Shown here: one piece after another, positions 33,412 to 42,314 of the stretch
Layout of the letters: each line of letters begins with the position of its first letter
How positions within the stretch are numbered: position 1 is the stretch's first letter
From: Ottowia thiooxydans DSM 14619
Lineage (GTDB): Bacteria > Pseudomonadota > Gammaproteobacteria > Burkholderiales > Burkholderiaceae_C
DNA: 64,000 nt
Direction of reading: 5' to 3'
Assembly (NCBI RefSeq): GCF_000422885.1
Contig: NZ_KE383943.1
Span: forward strand, 372,001 to 436,000
Position numbers and translations under genes: made by a program
The notes under the pieces: generated by a model
What the model was told of the DNA's origin: nothing
The model's database searches: none
The model's input: only the letters and a program-made list of their open reading frames with translations

Positions 33412-34347
33412 CTACCAGTCCCGCCATTCCAACGTCACGTCGAACCCATCCTCAAACTGCAAGCCGGTGTCACGCAAAATCATCTGAAGGTACGGCACCA
33501 GTTCCTCACGCTCAGTCGTTTCGATGAAATGCCCGTTTCGGCGGTTGAGGCGGTTCAGATTTTTGACTGTCTTTTTGAGGGCGTTGATGATCTGCTTGGG
33601 AGACCGCTTTTCCACGGCCTGCCCAACAGACGCAAACAACGCATTGATCTCATCAGCTGTCAGTTGGAGATTCGCATCGCTGAAGGCACTATCGCCCTCT
33701 GCCATGCGTTGCCGCCAATGATGAAGAGGGCTAGCGCTTCGCCATTGTTCAATGCTGGCGTCCAAGACCGGAACGAGGTTGGCCTTCTGGGCATCCAGCC
33801 CATCATAAAAGCGTAGCCGGGCCATATCCGCGGGATCGACAGCTTCAATTTTTAGAAAAGAGAGATGGTTAGATGGCTCATCGAAAACTACCGTAACCGA
33901 GAGGTCATCATGGAAAAATGATCGCGAATGCGAAATGGCGCCATCATAGGTAAGCTTGCTCTTGTCGAGCAATCGCCCGATCTTGAAGCCTCTTATATCT
34001 GTGCCCATTTCCAAGCCATAAGGAAGTGGCCCCGGATATCCCGCTCGCACAATGATATGGGCCACGTACAGCGGGCCGCCACGCTGTCGAACCTTGGCGT
34101 GAAGATCGACGATCCATTTCACAGGGTCGAGTACGTAGAACACGCTGATCGGTCCGCCGAACAATTCGAGGTTCCGGGTATGGGCTTCCTCAAAAAATTC
34201 GCCAGGGCATTGAGCTTCCCAAGACCGTCTGGCCTCCTCAGTCTCTTCGTAATCGATCAGACTGTAGCGCCGGATGAATTCCTGAACCAATGGGTCATCA
34301 ATGCAGCGGCCAACGAGGTCAGGCAGGTTGATATTTTCTTCCGTCAA
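33412..34347 (-). CDS. hypothetical protein, accessory region
   Basis: The 311-residue soluble protein is of unknown family. The N-terminal part (EEARRSWEAQCPGEFFEEAH) is acidic and helical. The middle (VAHIIVRAGYPGPLPYGLEMGTDI) is beta-rich, and the C-terminal third is basic and helical (KTVKNLNRLNRRNGHFIETTERE). It lies 24 bp downstream of the gene at 34372, as a two-gene unit convergent with the pair at 31591-33315. Confidence 0.6.
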   Translation of the reverse strand: MTEENINLPDLVGRCIDDPLVQEFIRRYSLIDYEETEEARRSWEAQCPGEFFEEAHTRNLELFGGPISVFYVLDPVKWIVDLHAKVRQRGGPLYVAHIIVRAGYPGPLPYGLEMGTDIRGFKIGRLLDKSKLTYDGAISHSRSFFHDDLSVTVVFDEPSNHLSFLKIEAVDPADMARLRFYDGLDAQKANLVPVLDASIEQWRSASPLHHWRQRMAEGDSAFSDANLQLTADEINALFASVGQAVEKRSPKQIINALKKTVKNLNRLNRRNGHFIETTEREELVPYLQMILRDTGLQFEDGFDVTLEWRDW

Positions 34348-34371
34348 TCTGATCTGTCCTTGCTTGCAGGA

Positions 34372-34971
34372 TTAGCCATTGGCTCCGATTTCACGAATGG
34401 CCTCTATAACTGCCTCTGGGAGCCCTTCATCGAACCTCTCAAGATCGTCAAAGACGACGGCTTCTCCATCGGTAGCTTGATACATGAGTTCGGAAACGGC
34501 TCGCTGCACGGGACCCAGTCTTTCATATTCGCCGGGCGGTACACAGCTGGTCCACGGATCGAATTTCAGCGTTGTCGCTTGATAGAAACCCTCTCTCACG
34601 CGCCGCTCGATTGTCCAGATCAAGGCATTAGAACCTCTCTGAAAGTCGCGAACTTCTTCTTCCGACACTCGAAGAAAATAATCCGCCCCCAGCATCCAAA
34701 ATATCAGGACTGCCGTCGCCTGATCAGTTTTCGGATCGGCGACCAAAAATTCCAATGCGCGTCTATTGCCATCGTAATTAGACTGAGCTGCATAGATATG
34801 CCTTTGCGACGAGGTGGCTTCGGCAAGATACTGGCGCAGCACATCCCAAGCATGTTCTTCGCGCTCACTCTTCAGCCGGGCCATTGTTTCGCGCTGCTGG
34901 TTTGCCTCCGCCCTGTACTGATTCCTGAGTTGCTTACGCCGTGACCGGTCTCCATCCAATATTTTTTCCAT
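34372..34971 (-). CDS. DUF4274-like hypothetical protein
   Basis: The 199-residue protein has a charged coiled-coil-like N-terminus (QLRNQYRAEANQQRETMARLKSEREEHAW). The following core, NRRALEFLVADPKTDQATAVLIFW, resembles the DUF4274 pattern of an aspartate-rich turn then a hydrophobic strand ending FW. The start at 34969-34971 is preferred because GAGG lies eight bases before it; an ATG 15 bases upstream is possible. It is the first gene of the pair with 33412-34347. Confidence 0.55.
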   Translation of the reverse strand: MEKILDGDRSRRKQLRNQYRAEANQQRETMARLKSEREEHAWDVLRQYLAEATSSQRHIYAAQSNYDGNRRALEFLVADPKTDQATAVLIFWMLGADYFLRVSEEEVRDFQRGSNALIWTIERRVREGFYQATTLKFDPWTSCVPPGEYERLGPVQRAVSELMYQATDGEAVVFDDLERFDEGLPEAVIEAIREIGANG

Positions 34972-35124
34972 AGGCGCCTCAATCATTGAGCGCTACTATT
35001 TTCGCAAAAATTCCCGACTTCTGAACCGGTCTTTTCGCCTTGCATTCCATAGCAAGCCGCCTGCCCCGATCCACATTAGCAGCTTGCCTATCGATTTATG
35101 CAGAGGGCCCCCAGGTCTTCTCGC

Positions 35125-36405
35125 TCAGCCGTGAAACCAACTGGCAGGTACTGTTACGAGTTGCGGGAACAGCACCATCAGGAACATGACTGCGAATTCG
35201 GCCAGCATGAAGGGCATGACGCCACGAGTGACGTCGTCCATCTTCATCTTGCCCACCCCAGCCACTACGTTTAGAACGACCCCTACGGGCGGGGTGATGA
35301 GCCCAATGGAATTGTTAATGATGAACATCACGCCGAAGTAAACGGGGTCTATCCCGGCGGCTTTGATCACTGGCATCAGCACCGGTGTCAGGATCAGAAT
35401 CGTGGGTGTCATGTCCATGGCTGTACCCACGGCCATGACCAACAGCATGATCATGATCATCAGCAAGATCTTGTTGTCCAGGAACGGCTGGAGCAGGCCC
35501 ACCACCTTGGAGGGAAGGTCAGCCACCGTAATAAGCCAGGCGCTGACCATGGCTGCAGCGATCAGGAACATCACCACCGCGCTGGTTTTCGCTGCGCCCA
35601 CGAAAACCTTATACAGCTCCGCAAAGCTCAGTTCGCGGTAGACGAACGTGGCGACGCAGAAAGCATATACAGCGGCCACCACGGCTGCCTCGGTAGGCGT
35701 AAACACGCCCATGCGCAGACCTACGAGGATGATTATCGGAAGCATTAAGGCCCACGCTGCCTCGCGCGCGGCAGCCCAGATTTCACCGACTGATTTACGC
35801 GGAGGTGGTTCGATCTTTTCGCGCCGCACCAGCCAGGCCCAGGTAATCCAGAGCGCACCGCCGATCATCAGGCCTGGAACGATCGCCGCCATGAAGAGCT
35901 TGGAGATCGATACGTTGGCCGCCACACCAAAGATCACCAACCCAATGCTGGGCGGGATGACCGGTCCGATGACTCCCGTGGCTGCAATCAAACCTCCGGC
36001 GCGTGCTTTGTCGTGCCCGGCTCTGACCATCATAGGCAGCAGAAGGGCAGTGAGGGCTGCTGCATCCGCAACTGCCGAACCAGACAGAGCTGAAAGCAAA
36101 CAGCCAGCCATGATGGTCACGTAGCCGAGGCCGCCGCGTACGTGCCCAACCAGCGCCAGCGCCAGATTGACAATGCGCTTGGACAAACCACCGGCATTCA
36201 TGATCTCGCCGGCCAGCATGAAAAATGGCACCGCGAGCAGGGGGAAGCTGTCTGCGCCGCCGATCAGGTTTTGTGTGAGGATCTGGGCATCAAACAAATC
36301 AAGCTGCCACATGAGCGCTACGCCGCTGGCCAGCAAGGCGAAGGCAATGGGCATGCCGATGGCCATGGCCAAAAGCAGGGAGCCGATGAAGACGATGATG
36401 GTCAT
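35125..36405 (-). CDS. dctM: TRAP transporter large permease DctM
   Basis: The 426-residue membrane protein has about 12 helices. Typical family segments are GMPIAFALLASGVALM, AVPFFMLAGEIMNAGGLSKRIVNLA and ATGVIGPVIPPSIGLVIFGV. It couples sodium gradients to import of an organic acid delivered by DctP. It overlaps the DctQ gene by 4 bp (ATGA), so the two membrane subunits are translationally coupled. Both DctP proteins in this region may use it. Confidence 0.95.
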   Translation of the reverse strand: MTIIVFIGSLLLAMAIGMPIAFALLASGVALMWQLDLFDAQILTQNLIGGADSFPLLAVPFFMLAGEIMNAGGLSKRIVNLALALVGHVRGGLGYVTIMAGCLLSALSGSAVADAAALTALLLPMMVRAGHDKARAGGLIAATGVIGPVIPPSIGLVIFGVAANVSISKLFMAAIVPGLMIGGALWITWAWLVRREKIEPPPRKSVGEIWAAAREAAWALMLPIIILVGLRMGVFTPTEAAVVAAVYAFCVATFVYRELSFAELYKVFVGAAKTSAVVMFLIAAAMVSAWLITVADLPSKVVGLLQPFLDNKILLMIMIMLLVMAVGTAMDMTPTILILTPVLMPVIKAAGIDPVYFGVMFIINNSIGLITPPVGVVLNVVAGVGKMKMDDVTRGVMPFMLAEFAVMFLMVLFPQLVTVPASWFHG

Positions 36406-36986
36406 GGCTGGGGCCTCTTGTGCTGGCCATCAAGGCCGTCTGATGTGTTCTGAGGCGCGAGCACTTGTGCGAGCACACCCGCTTCTTCGGATTCCTGAAT
36501 CGTCACGAGCTGATCTTCGGAAAGCTGGCCGGTCAGCAGGCGATACAGCTCCAGCAACAATAGAAACCCCCCGCATACCGCGAATACGATGCCTGATACA
36601 TAGACCACGGCCATGGATAGGCCCGTGACCGGCGCTTGCACATCCCAATTGATGCGAGTCTGCGTGACGCTGCCTTGGTAGAGCAGCCACAGCATGTAGA
36701 GCATCAGAAGATGGCTGATCAAATAGCAAGCTTTCTTGCCCCAGGCGGGCAGGCGGTTCACCACCATGTCAACGCCAAGGTGAGCATGCTCCTTGAGCGC
36801 CACGATGGCGCCCAGGAAGGTGATCCAGATGAAGAGCCAGCGCGAGACTTCTTCGGACATCGTGATGCCCGAATTAAAGCCGTAGCGCAGGACCACATTG
36901 CCGAACACCAGCACTACCATCACTGCCAGCATCAGCGCGATTAACGCCTCCACTACGTGGCAGACGCCATCAATCCATCTATTCAT
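36402..36986 (-). CDS. dctQ: TRAP transporter small permease DctQ
   Basis: The 194-residue protein has four helices with the family pattern VFGNVVLRYGFNSGITMSEEVSRWLFIWITFLGA. The start at 36984-36986 has GGAG eight bases upstream; an in-frame ATG 30 bases earlier is less likely. The C-terminal 35 residues are an extra polar tail. It lies between the AroQ-like and DctM genes in the operon DctP, AroQ-like, DctQ, DctM. Confidence 0.93.
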   Translation of the reverse strand: MNRWIDGVCHVVEALIALMLAVMVVLVFGNVVLRYGFNSGITMSEEVSRWLFIWITFLGAIVALKEHAHLGVDMVVNRLPAWGKKACYLISHLLMLYMLWLLYQGSVTQTRINWDVQAPVTGLSMAVVYVSGIVFAVCGGFLLLLELYRLLTGQLSEDQLVTIQESEEAGVLAQVLAPQNTSDGLDGQHKRPQP

Positions 36987-37055
36987 CTTCGTGCTCCAAA
37001 CGCCAACTGCGCTCACAGGCGAGCGCAGTCATGTCTTCAGTGGATCATTCAGCCC

Positions 37056-37496
37056 TTAAGCCGCCGCTCGGTTGATCTCCACCAGCGAGCGCAGTGCCGC
37101 CAGGTAAGACTGCGGACCCAGCCCCTGTATGGTTCCTCGCACTGCAGGCGAAATGATGGAATGGGTACGCCAAGCCTCACGTGCGGCGATGTTGGACATA
37201 TGCACCTCAATCACCGGAAAAGGCATGGCCTTGATAGCGTCATGCAGCGATACGCCATGCTGAGTGAGCCCCGCAGGGTTCACCATCGCACCCTGTGCGT
37301 TGTCGATGTGCAGATGCAGAAAATCGACCAGTGAGCCTTCGTGGTTCGACTGGATGGTTTCTACCTCCACACCCAACTCCTCAGCCAGCGTGGCGATCCG
37401 AGCATCAATCTGCGCAAGCGTGGTGGTGCCGTAGATATGTGGCTCTCGGCGCCCAAACAGGTTCAGGTTGGGGCCGTGCAGTACAAGCAGTTTCAT
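37056..37496 (-). CDS. type II 3-dehydroquinate dehydratase-like protein with altered active site
   Basis: The 146-residue flavodoxin-like protein has the AroQ N-terminus (LLVLHGPNLNLFGRREPHIYG with Tyr22), QSNHEG, Asn73 in NPAG, and EVHMSNIAAREAWR (His99, Arg106). In true enzymes the loop after NPA reads YTHTSVA; here it is GLTQHGVS, so the conserved His is Gln79 and neighbours differ. It may act on a related cyclic hydroxy acid rather than dehydroquinate. Being inside a TRAP operon supports a catabolic role. AGGA precedes the ATG. Confidence 0.85.
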   Translation of the reverse strand: MKLLVLHGPNLNLFGRREPHIYGTTTLAQIDARIATLAEELGVEVETIQSNHEGSLVDFLHLHIDNAQGAMVNPAGLTQHGVSLHDAIKAMPFPVIEVHMSNIAAREAWRTHSIISPAVRGTIQGLGPQSYLAALRSLVEINRAAA

Positions 37497-37515
37497 GAGT
37501 CTTTTTCCTGCGGCT

Positions 37516-38514
37516 TTACTTACGGATGCGGGCCAGTTCGCTGTTGTAGAGCTTGACCAAAGCTGGGTCATACTGCGCAGCGAATTTTTCTATGACGGGT
37601 TGGGCGATCTGGCGCATGCGTGTTTGTTCGGCCGGGCTCACCACGTTGAATTGCGCGCCCTTGGCTTGCAGCTCGCCGACGGATTTCTGAGCAGCGGCGC
37701 GGCTGACTTGGCGCTGGTAGGAGCGAGATTCGTTAGCAGCTTCCTGCATCCATTTCTGTTCAGCTGGTGTGAGCGTGTCCCAGAATTTCTTGCTGACAAG
37801 GATGATGTTGGCTGCATAGACGTGGTTGGTTGCACTCACGAACTTCTGAACTTCGTAGAACTTGTTTGACAAGATCACGGCGAAGGGATTTTCCTGGCCG
37901 TCTACGGCTTTGGATTCGAGCGCACCGTACAACTCAGCAAAGGGCATGGGCACGGGGTTGGCTTTGAATGCCTTGAAGGTGTCCAGGAAAACAGGATTGG
38001 GAATTACGCGGATCTTCAGGCCCGCCAAGTCTTCGGGTTTGTTGATGGGGTGCTTGCTATTGGTGACATTGCGAAAGCCCAGATCCCAGTAACCCAGAGA
38101 GACCAAACCCTTCTCAGGCAGTTTGTCGATCAGAGCCTTGCCCAGCGGACCATCCAACAAGGCATCTGCCTGATCAAAGGTACTCACGGCGAATGGGAAG
38201 TCGACCACACCGAATTCCTTGACGATGCCGGCCAGCGAAGTGGTGGCTGGCGAATACATCTGCTGCACGCCGCCTTGCAAGGCTGATTGCTGTTGTTGCT
38301 CGTTACCCAGCTGGTTGGCAGGGAACTCTTGCACTTTCATCTTGCCGCCGCTTTTGGTGGCAAGAAGCTCGGAAAAGCGCTTCACACCGAAGCTCACAGG
38401 ATGGTCTGTGTTGTTGAGGTGGCCGAAGCGGATCACGCGCTCCTGCTGGGCCCATACGGGGAAGGCGACGGCCACGCATAGGCTGGCGGCGGCAAGGCGG
38501 CTAAAGAGTTTCAA
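37516..38514 (-). CDS. dctP: TRAP transporter solute receptor DctP, copy 1
   Basis: The 332-residue protein has a signal peptide (to VWA, residue 22) and the DctP fold: HPVSFGVKRFSELLATKSGGKMKV, PLGKALIDKL and the ligand-arginine segment LAGLKIRVIPNPVFLDTF. It is the first gene of the TRAP operon and divergent from an IclR gene. It is clearly paralogous to the receptor at 40216. Confidence 0.93.
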   Translation of the reverse strand: MKLFSRLAAASLCVAVAFPVWAQQERVIRFGHLNNTDHPVSFGVKRFSELLATKSGGKMKVQEFPANQLGNEQQQQSALQGGVQQMYSPATTSLAGIVKEFGVVDFPFAVSTFDQADALLDGPLGKALIDKLPEKGLVSLGYWDLGFRNVTNSKHPINKPEDLAGLKIRVIPNPVFLDTFKAFKANPVPMPFAELYGALESKAVDGQENPFAVILSNKFYEVQKFVSATNHVYAANIILVSKKFWDTLTPAEQKWMQEAANESRSYQRQVSRAAAQKSVGELQAKGAQFNVVSPAEQTRMRQIAQPVIEKFAAQYDPALVKLYNSELARIRK

Positions 38515-38585
38515 GGTGGTCTCCAGTGGTGAAGGAACGAAGAGGCGCGGCTAAGCCGTTGAACTGGATGTGATCGTATTGAAAG

Positions 38586-38608
38586 TGGAAAACTTTTCCA
38601 TAATGGAA
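38586..38608. promoter_or_regulatory. overlapping perfect palindromes, IclR operator
   Basis: TGGAAAACTTTTCCA (38586-38600) and TTCCATAATGGAA (38596-38608) are both perfect palindromes and overlap. The first fits the known IclR-family operator form TGGAAA-N-TTTCCA. They lie between dctP and iclR, 72-110 bp from the two start codons. Confidence 0.7.
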
Positions 38609-38695
38609 TACCCTGCTGTTTTTGCTACAGTCTCCGGTTAGTTTCTAAGCCTCTGTGGCTGTGTAAACACATACTTAGATTCCCAAGGAGACATG

Positions 38696-39478
38696 ATGAG
38701 CAGCGTGCTCGAACGAAGCTTTAAGGTTCTGGATCACCTCAGTGCCCACCCTGAAGGGTGCGCCCTGTCCTCGATCGCGAGCGAGCAAGACATCCCGCTT
38801 TCCGCCTGCCATCGCTTGCTCACTGAGTTGGTAAAAGGCGGTTATGTGCGCCAGGACCCGTTGGACGGCCATTACGTGCTGACCATGAAATTGGTTTCCA
38901 TGGGCTTGTCCTTCCTCAGCAACTCCGGCGTGGTTGATGTGGCGCAGCCCCTGCTGGACCAATTGGCCACAGCTTCGGGCGAGCTGATCCGTTTGGGTGT
39001 AGTGGATGGTGACGAGCTTACTTTTGTGGCCAAAGCGCAGGGCGCTACCCATGGGCTTCGTTACGACCCGGATATGGGTTTGTCGGTGCCCCTGTGGTGC
39101 AGCGCTGCTGGCCACGCTTGGCTTTCGACCATGCCCGAAGACGCGGCAATGGCTTTGGTGGCGCGCAAGGGCTTGGGGAGCCCCACGAACTACGGCCCAC
39201 AAGCGCCCACCACTATCAAGGGTGTGATGGCTTTTGTTGATCGCGCGCGCGCAAGGGGTTTCAGCACCATTGAGGAGGTGTTTGCACCTGGCATGAGCGC
39301 CATGGCCGCGCCGGTGCGTGGCCGTAATGGTGCCGCCATTGGTGTGGTCACCATTGCCGGCCCGGTGGTGAGGCTGAATGCGGCGCGAATGGAAGAGCTG
39401 GCACCGGTGTTGGTCGATGCCGCGAATGACGTAGCACGCGCCAGCCGCGGCTCGGCGCTGTTTCGAGCACGCAGCTGA
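38696..39478 (+). CDS. IclR-family regulator, TRAP operon 1
   Basis: The 260-residue protein has an N-terminal winged HTH (SVLERSFKVLDHLSAHPEG, PLSACHRLLTELVKGGYV) and a C-terminal effector domain (CSAAGHAWLSTMPED, FAPGMSAMAAPVRG, IGVVTIAGPVVRL). Of two adjacent ATGs the second is used, because AAGGAG is five bases upstream of it. It is divergent from the TRAP operon with its operator in between. It shares strong similarity with the IclR at 41396. Confidence 0.92.
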   Translation: MSSVLERSFKVLDHLSAHPEGCALSSIASEQDIPLSACHRLLTELVKGGYVRQDPLDGHYVLTMKLVSMGLSFLSNSGVVDVAQPLLDQLATASGELIRLGVVDGDELTFVAKAQGATHGLRYDPDMGLSVPLWCSAAGHAWLSTMPEDAAMALVARKGLGSPTNYGPQAPTTIKGVMAFVDRARARGFSTIEEVFAPGMSAMAAPVRGRNGAAIGVVTIAGPVVRLNAARMEELAPVLVDAANDVARASRGSALFRARS

Positions 39479-39512
39479 GTGCTTGGAGCGTTCAGGTTTC
39501 CAACCTAGGACT

Positions 39513-40202
39513 TTAGGCATCAACCATGTCCGCAGGCGTCGCCGAGTAGGCCAGGGCATAGGTGGCGCGCTCAACTCCGGTGCAGGCCCCCATGGCTTCC
39601 AAGGCTGAGTCGCTGAGTTCCGAATCAGACAGTTGTTGCAATACATCGGCGTCGTATGCGCAAGCCAACAGCACCCAGTCCGCCACGCGGTCTGAGGCTC
39701 CGCGTACACGCTGCTCCTCGGTCTGTGCAATGGCTGGCGCTTCATGCCTTAGCAGGTGCAGGCCGGCCATGCCAGGTGCAACTGCGACACGGGCGCCCAA
39801 GGTGCGCAGCGCTTCCTGCAGGGCCTGTGCGCTGCCAGCTTGAGGGGACAGGCGCAGTGTGAGAACCTTCCTGGCGGTGGTGCCACCAAAACTCTCCATC
39901 ACGCGGCATTGGCTGCGCACCATGTGGCGGTGGTGCGGCATCATGCGCACGGACCACGGTGAGGGCGCATTCAGCCGCGCCAGATAGTCAGGTGAACCTA
40001 ACACGGCGTGGTTTTCCAGCTCGTACAGAACGAATATGCCCTCGCCGCCATCAGCGCTGACCCAGCGGCTCGCACGCTGAAAGCCAGGGATCGCCAGTCT
40101 CTCAGGGAAGTGCTCGTGAGCATGCCAGTGCGCAAACTCCGGGAGCGCTTGGGCTGCCATGTCCCACCACATGGCCAAAGCGGCCTTTCCTCGCATTGCC
40201 AT
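39513..40202 (-). CDS. hypothetical protein, ferredoxin-fold-like (dimeric alpha/beta barrel type)
   Basis: The 229-residue soluble protein has two similar halves in the style of dimeric alpha/beta-barrel proteins. FAHWHAHEHFPERLAIPGFQRASRW is a typical WH..EH..ERL..PGF motif of this group, and the second half has MAGLHLLRHEAP. Family members are often accessory or monooxygenase-like proteins. Here it lies 13 bp behind DctP 2 and shares its operon. AGGAG precedes the ATG. Function unknown. Confidence 0.6.
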   Translation of the reverse strand: MAMRGKAALAMWWDMAAQALPEFAHWHAHEHFPERLAIPGFQRASRWVSADGGEGIFVLYELENHAVLGSPDYLARLNAPSPWSVRMMPHHRHMVRSQCRVMESFGGTTARKVLTLRLSPQAGSAQALQEALRTLGARVAVAPGMAGLHLLRHEAPAIAQTEEQRVRGASDRVADWVLLACAYDADVLQQLSDSELSDSALEAMGACTGVERATYALAYSATPADMVDA

Positions 40203-40215
40203 GCAAACTCCTGAA

Positions 40216-41253
40216 TTACTTGGCGCTGCGGATGCGTGCCAGTTCGGTGTTCACCTGCTGAACTACGCTTTCACCAATTTCCTTGGTGAATTTGACGGTC
40301 ACAGGCTGCACTTTCTGGCGCAGACGGGCCACCTCCTCCGCACTCACCTCATTGACCTGCATGAGTTTGCGCAGCGCGTCCACAGATTGACCTTCCTTCT
40401 GCAGAGTGAGCTTGCGCTCTTCCAGTTTGGCTTCATCTGCGGCAGCTCGAATGATGTTGCGTTCCGCGGCTGACATGCCATCCCAGGTTTTCTTGCTCAT
40501 GAGAAACGGCATGCCTGTATAGACGTGCCGTGTGAGCGAAAGGAACTTCTGCACCTCTGCAAACTTGGCTGATTCAATGACCGCCACAGGATTGTCTTGG
40601 CCATCTATGGCGCGCGACTCCAGCGCTCCATAGACCTCACCAAAGGTCATGGGAACGGGGTTGGCCCCCAGTGTGTTGAACAGATCAATGAAGATGGGCG
40701 AAGCAATCACGCGGATTTTCAGGCCCTGCACATCTTCGAAGCGAGTGATGGGCCGGCGGCTGTTGGTCATATGGCGGAAGCCCAGATCCCAGATACCCAG
40801 ACCTATGGCGTCATGCTTGGCCAGATCTGCCAGCATTTGCGTGCCTACAGGGCCATCTGCAATGGCGTAGGCCTCCTGCGCGTTGTTGAACAGGAAGGGA
40901 AGATCGAACACCATGAAGCGCTTGTCGATGGAGGCGATAAGGCCGGTGGCCATGGATGTGAAGTCCAGTGTGCCACCGCGCACCGAAGCCAGGTTCTGTG
41001 GGTCTCCGCCCAGCACCGCATTGGGGAACAACGTGACCTTCATCTTGCCGCCACTCTTGCTCGCCACAGCGTCGGCAAATTTTTGCGCACCCATGCCCAG
41101 TGGGTGATCCTTGGCCAAACTGAAGGCGAAGCGCAGGTTGCGTTCTTTGATGTCTTGCGCTTGCGCAGCCGTGGTGGCGCCGAGCAGGGCAGCGGCGCTG
41201 ATCATGGTGAGCAAAGCGCGGCGCGCGTGACGAAATGGGCGGGAATTGATCAT
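40216..41253 (-). CDS. TRAP transporter solute receptor DctP, copy 2
   Basis: The 345-residue protein has a signal peptide (to AQA, about residue 32) and the DctP fold: HPLGMGAQKFADAVASKSGGKMKV and VQGLKIRVIASPIFIDLFNTLGANPVPM. AGGAGAC precedes the ATG at 41253. There are no separate DctQM genes, so it may share those at 35125-36986. It is divergent from the second IclR gene, a copy of the first IclR/DctP arrangement. Confidence 0.92.
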   Translation of the reverse strand: MINSRPFRHARRALLTMISAAALLGATTAAQAQDIKERNLRFAFSLAKDHPLGMGAQKFADAVASKSGGKMKVTLFPNAVLGGDPQNLASVRGGTLDFTSMATGLIASIDKRFMVFDLPFLFNNAQEAYAIADGPVGTQMLADLAKHDAIGLGIWDLGFRHMTNSRRPITRFEDVQGLKIRVIASPIFIDLFNTLGANPVPMTFGEVYGALESRAIDGQDNPVAVIESAKFAEVQKFLSLTRHVYTGMPFLMSKKTWDGMSAAERNIIRAAADEAKLEERKLTLQKEGQSVDALRKLMQVNEVSAEEVARLRQKVQPVTVKFTKEIGESVVQQVNTELARIRSAK

Positions 41254-41336
41254 GTTGTCTCCTGGCTTTTTGAATGGAAATCGCGTTCTCGGTAAATCAA
41301 TATGAAAACGCGGGATGGGGCGATCCTGACATTTTC

Positions 41337-41379
41337 TTGAAAGGCTTTCAACTTTTTGATATCTTTCAAATTTTGAAAG
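41337..41379. promoter_or_regulatory. two perfect palindromes, IclR operator
   Basis: TTGAAAGGCTTTCAA (41337-41351) and CTTTCAAATTTTGAAAG (41363-41379) are perfect palindromes 11 bp apart, between dctP 2 and its divergent iclR. The motif TTGAAAG/CTTTCAA differs from the TGGAAAA/TTTTCCA motif of the first module, as expected if the two regulators have diverged. Confidence 0.7.
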
Positions 41380-41395
41380 CTCTGAAAGGCAGACC

Positions 41396-42235
41396 ATGAG
41401 CGGTGCATTGGAGAAGTCGCTGGCAGTGCTTGAATACCTCGTTGATTACCCAGATGGCGCTCAATTGGTCCAGATTGCCACTGATCTGAACCAGTTGCGC
41501 AGCGGATGCCACCGCACCTTGCAGGAGCTGATCCGCTTTGGCTACGTGCGCCAACTCCCTACGCGTGGCGACTACGCACTCACCACCAAAATGGCGTCGA
41601 TGGGGATGAGCTTCATGAGCAAATCGGGCGTGGTTGATATTGCCCAGCCCGTCATCAACCGGCTGGCGCAAACCACTGAGGAGTTGGTGCGTCTGGCCAT
41701 CGTCGATGGAGAAAGACTGACACTGATGGCCAAGGCGCAGGGCGCACGCTCGGGCCTGCGCTATGACCCAGATATGGGGATTGATCTGCGCCTGTCCTGC
41801 AGCGCTGCCGGGCAGGCTTGGCTGATGACCCTGCCAGAAGACCTGGCCATCGAATACGTTACGCGCCAGGGTCTGGGCCAGCCGCGCCACTACGGTCCAG
41901 CCGCTCCCACCTCATTGCGCGCATTGCTGAAGCTTCTGGATGAGCACCGCGAGCGTGGTTACAGCGTGATCGAAGAGTCTTATGCGCCGGGCATGAGTTC
42001 CATGGCAGCCCCTGTGCAGCGCAAGGGCGGCCCGGCCACCGGCGTGATCGTGATCGCCGGCCCTGCCATGCGGCTTACCGCTAAGCGGATGCAGCAGTTT
42101 GGTCCCGCACTGCTGGCTGCGACGGAGGAGTTGGGTATTACGGGCGATGCTTCCCCGTTGCTGAAGTCAGCTAACGCGGGGACTTGGGGTAATGCGCCGG
42201 CCAAGCCCAAGCAGAGTCCGCGCCGAGGTTCATAA
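41396..42235 (+). CDS. IclR-family regulator, TRAP module 2
   Basis: The 279-residue protein has an IclR HTH (GALEKSLAVLEYLVDYPDG, RSGCHRTLQELIRFGYV) and effector domain (CSAAGQAWLMTLPED, YAPGMSSMAAPVQ). It is homologous along its length with the 260-aa IclR at 38696, with a 20-residue basic C-terminal extension. It probably controls DctP 2 and the gene downstream of it. Confidence 0.92.
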   Translation: MSGALEKSLAVLEYLVDYPDGAQLVQIATDLNQLRSGCHRTLQELIRFGYVRQLPTRGDYALTTKMASMGMSFMSKSGVVDIAQPVINRLAQTTEELVRLAIVDGERLTLMAKAQGARSGLRYDPDMGIDLRLSCSAAGQAWLMTLPEDLAIEYVTRQGLGQPRHYGPAAPTSLRALLKLLDEHRERGYSVIEESYAPGMSSMAAPVQRKGGPATGVIVIAGPAMRLTAKRMQQFGPALLAATEELGITGDASPLLKSANAGTWGNAPAKPKQSPRRGS

Positions 42236-42314
42236 GAACCCACCAGGCTGAACGCAGGCGCCCTAAAGCTCGTCAAAGCGGGCTACGAGCGCGCTAAGTG
42301 GATGTACGAGCGTG

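Noticed and set aside
31187-35124. Attachment-site repeat for a tRNA-Ser island
   Set aside because: No direct repeat of the tRNA 3' end was found downstream and no integrase gene is present.
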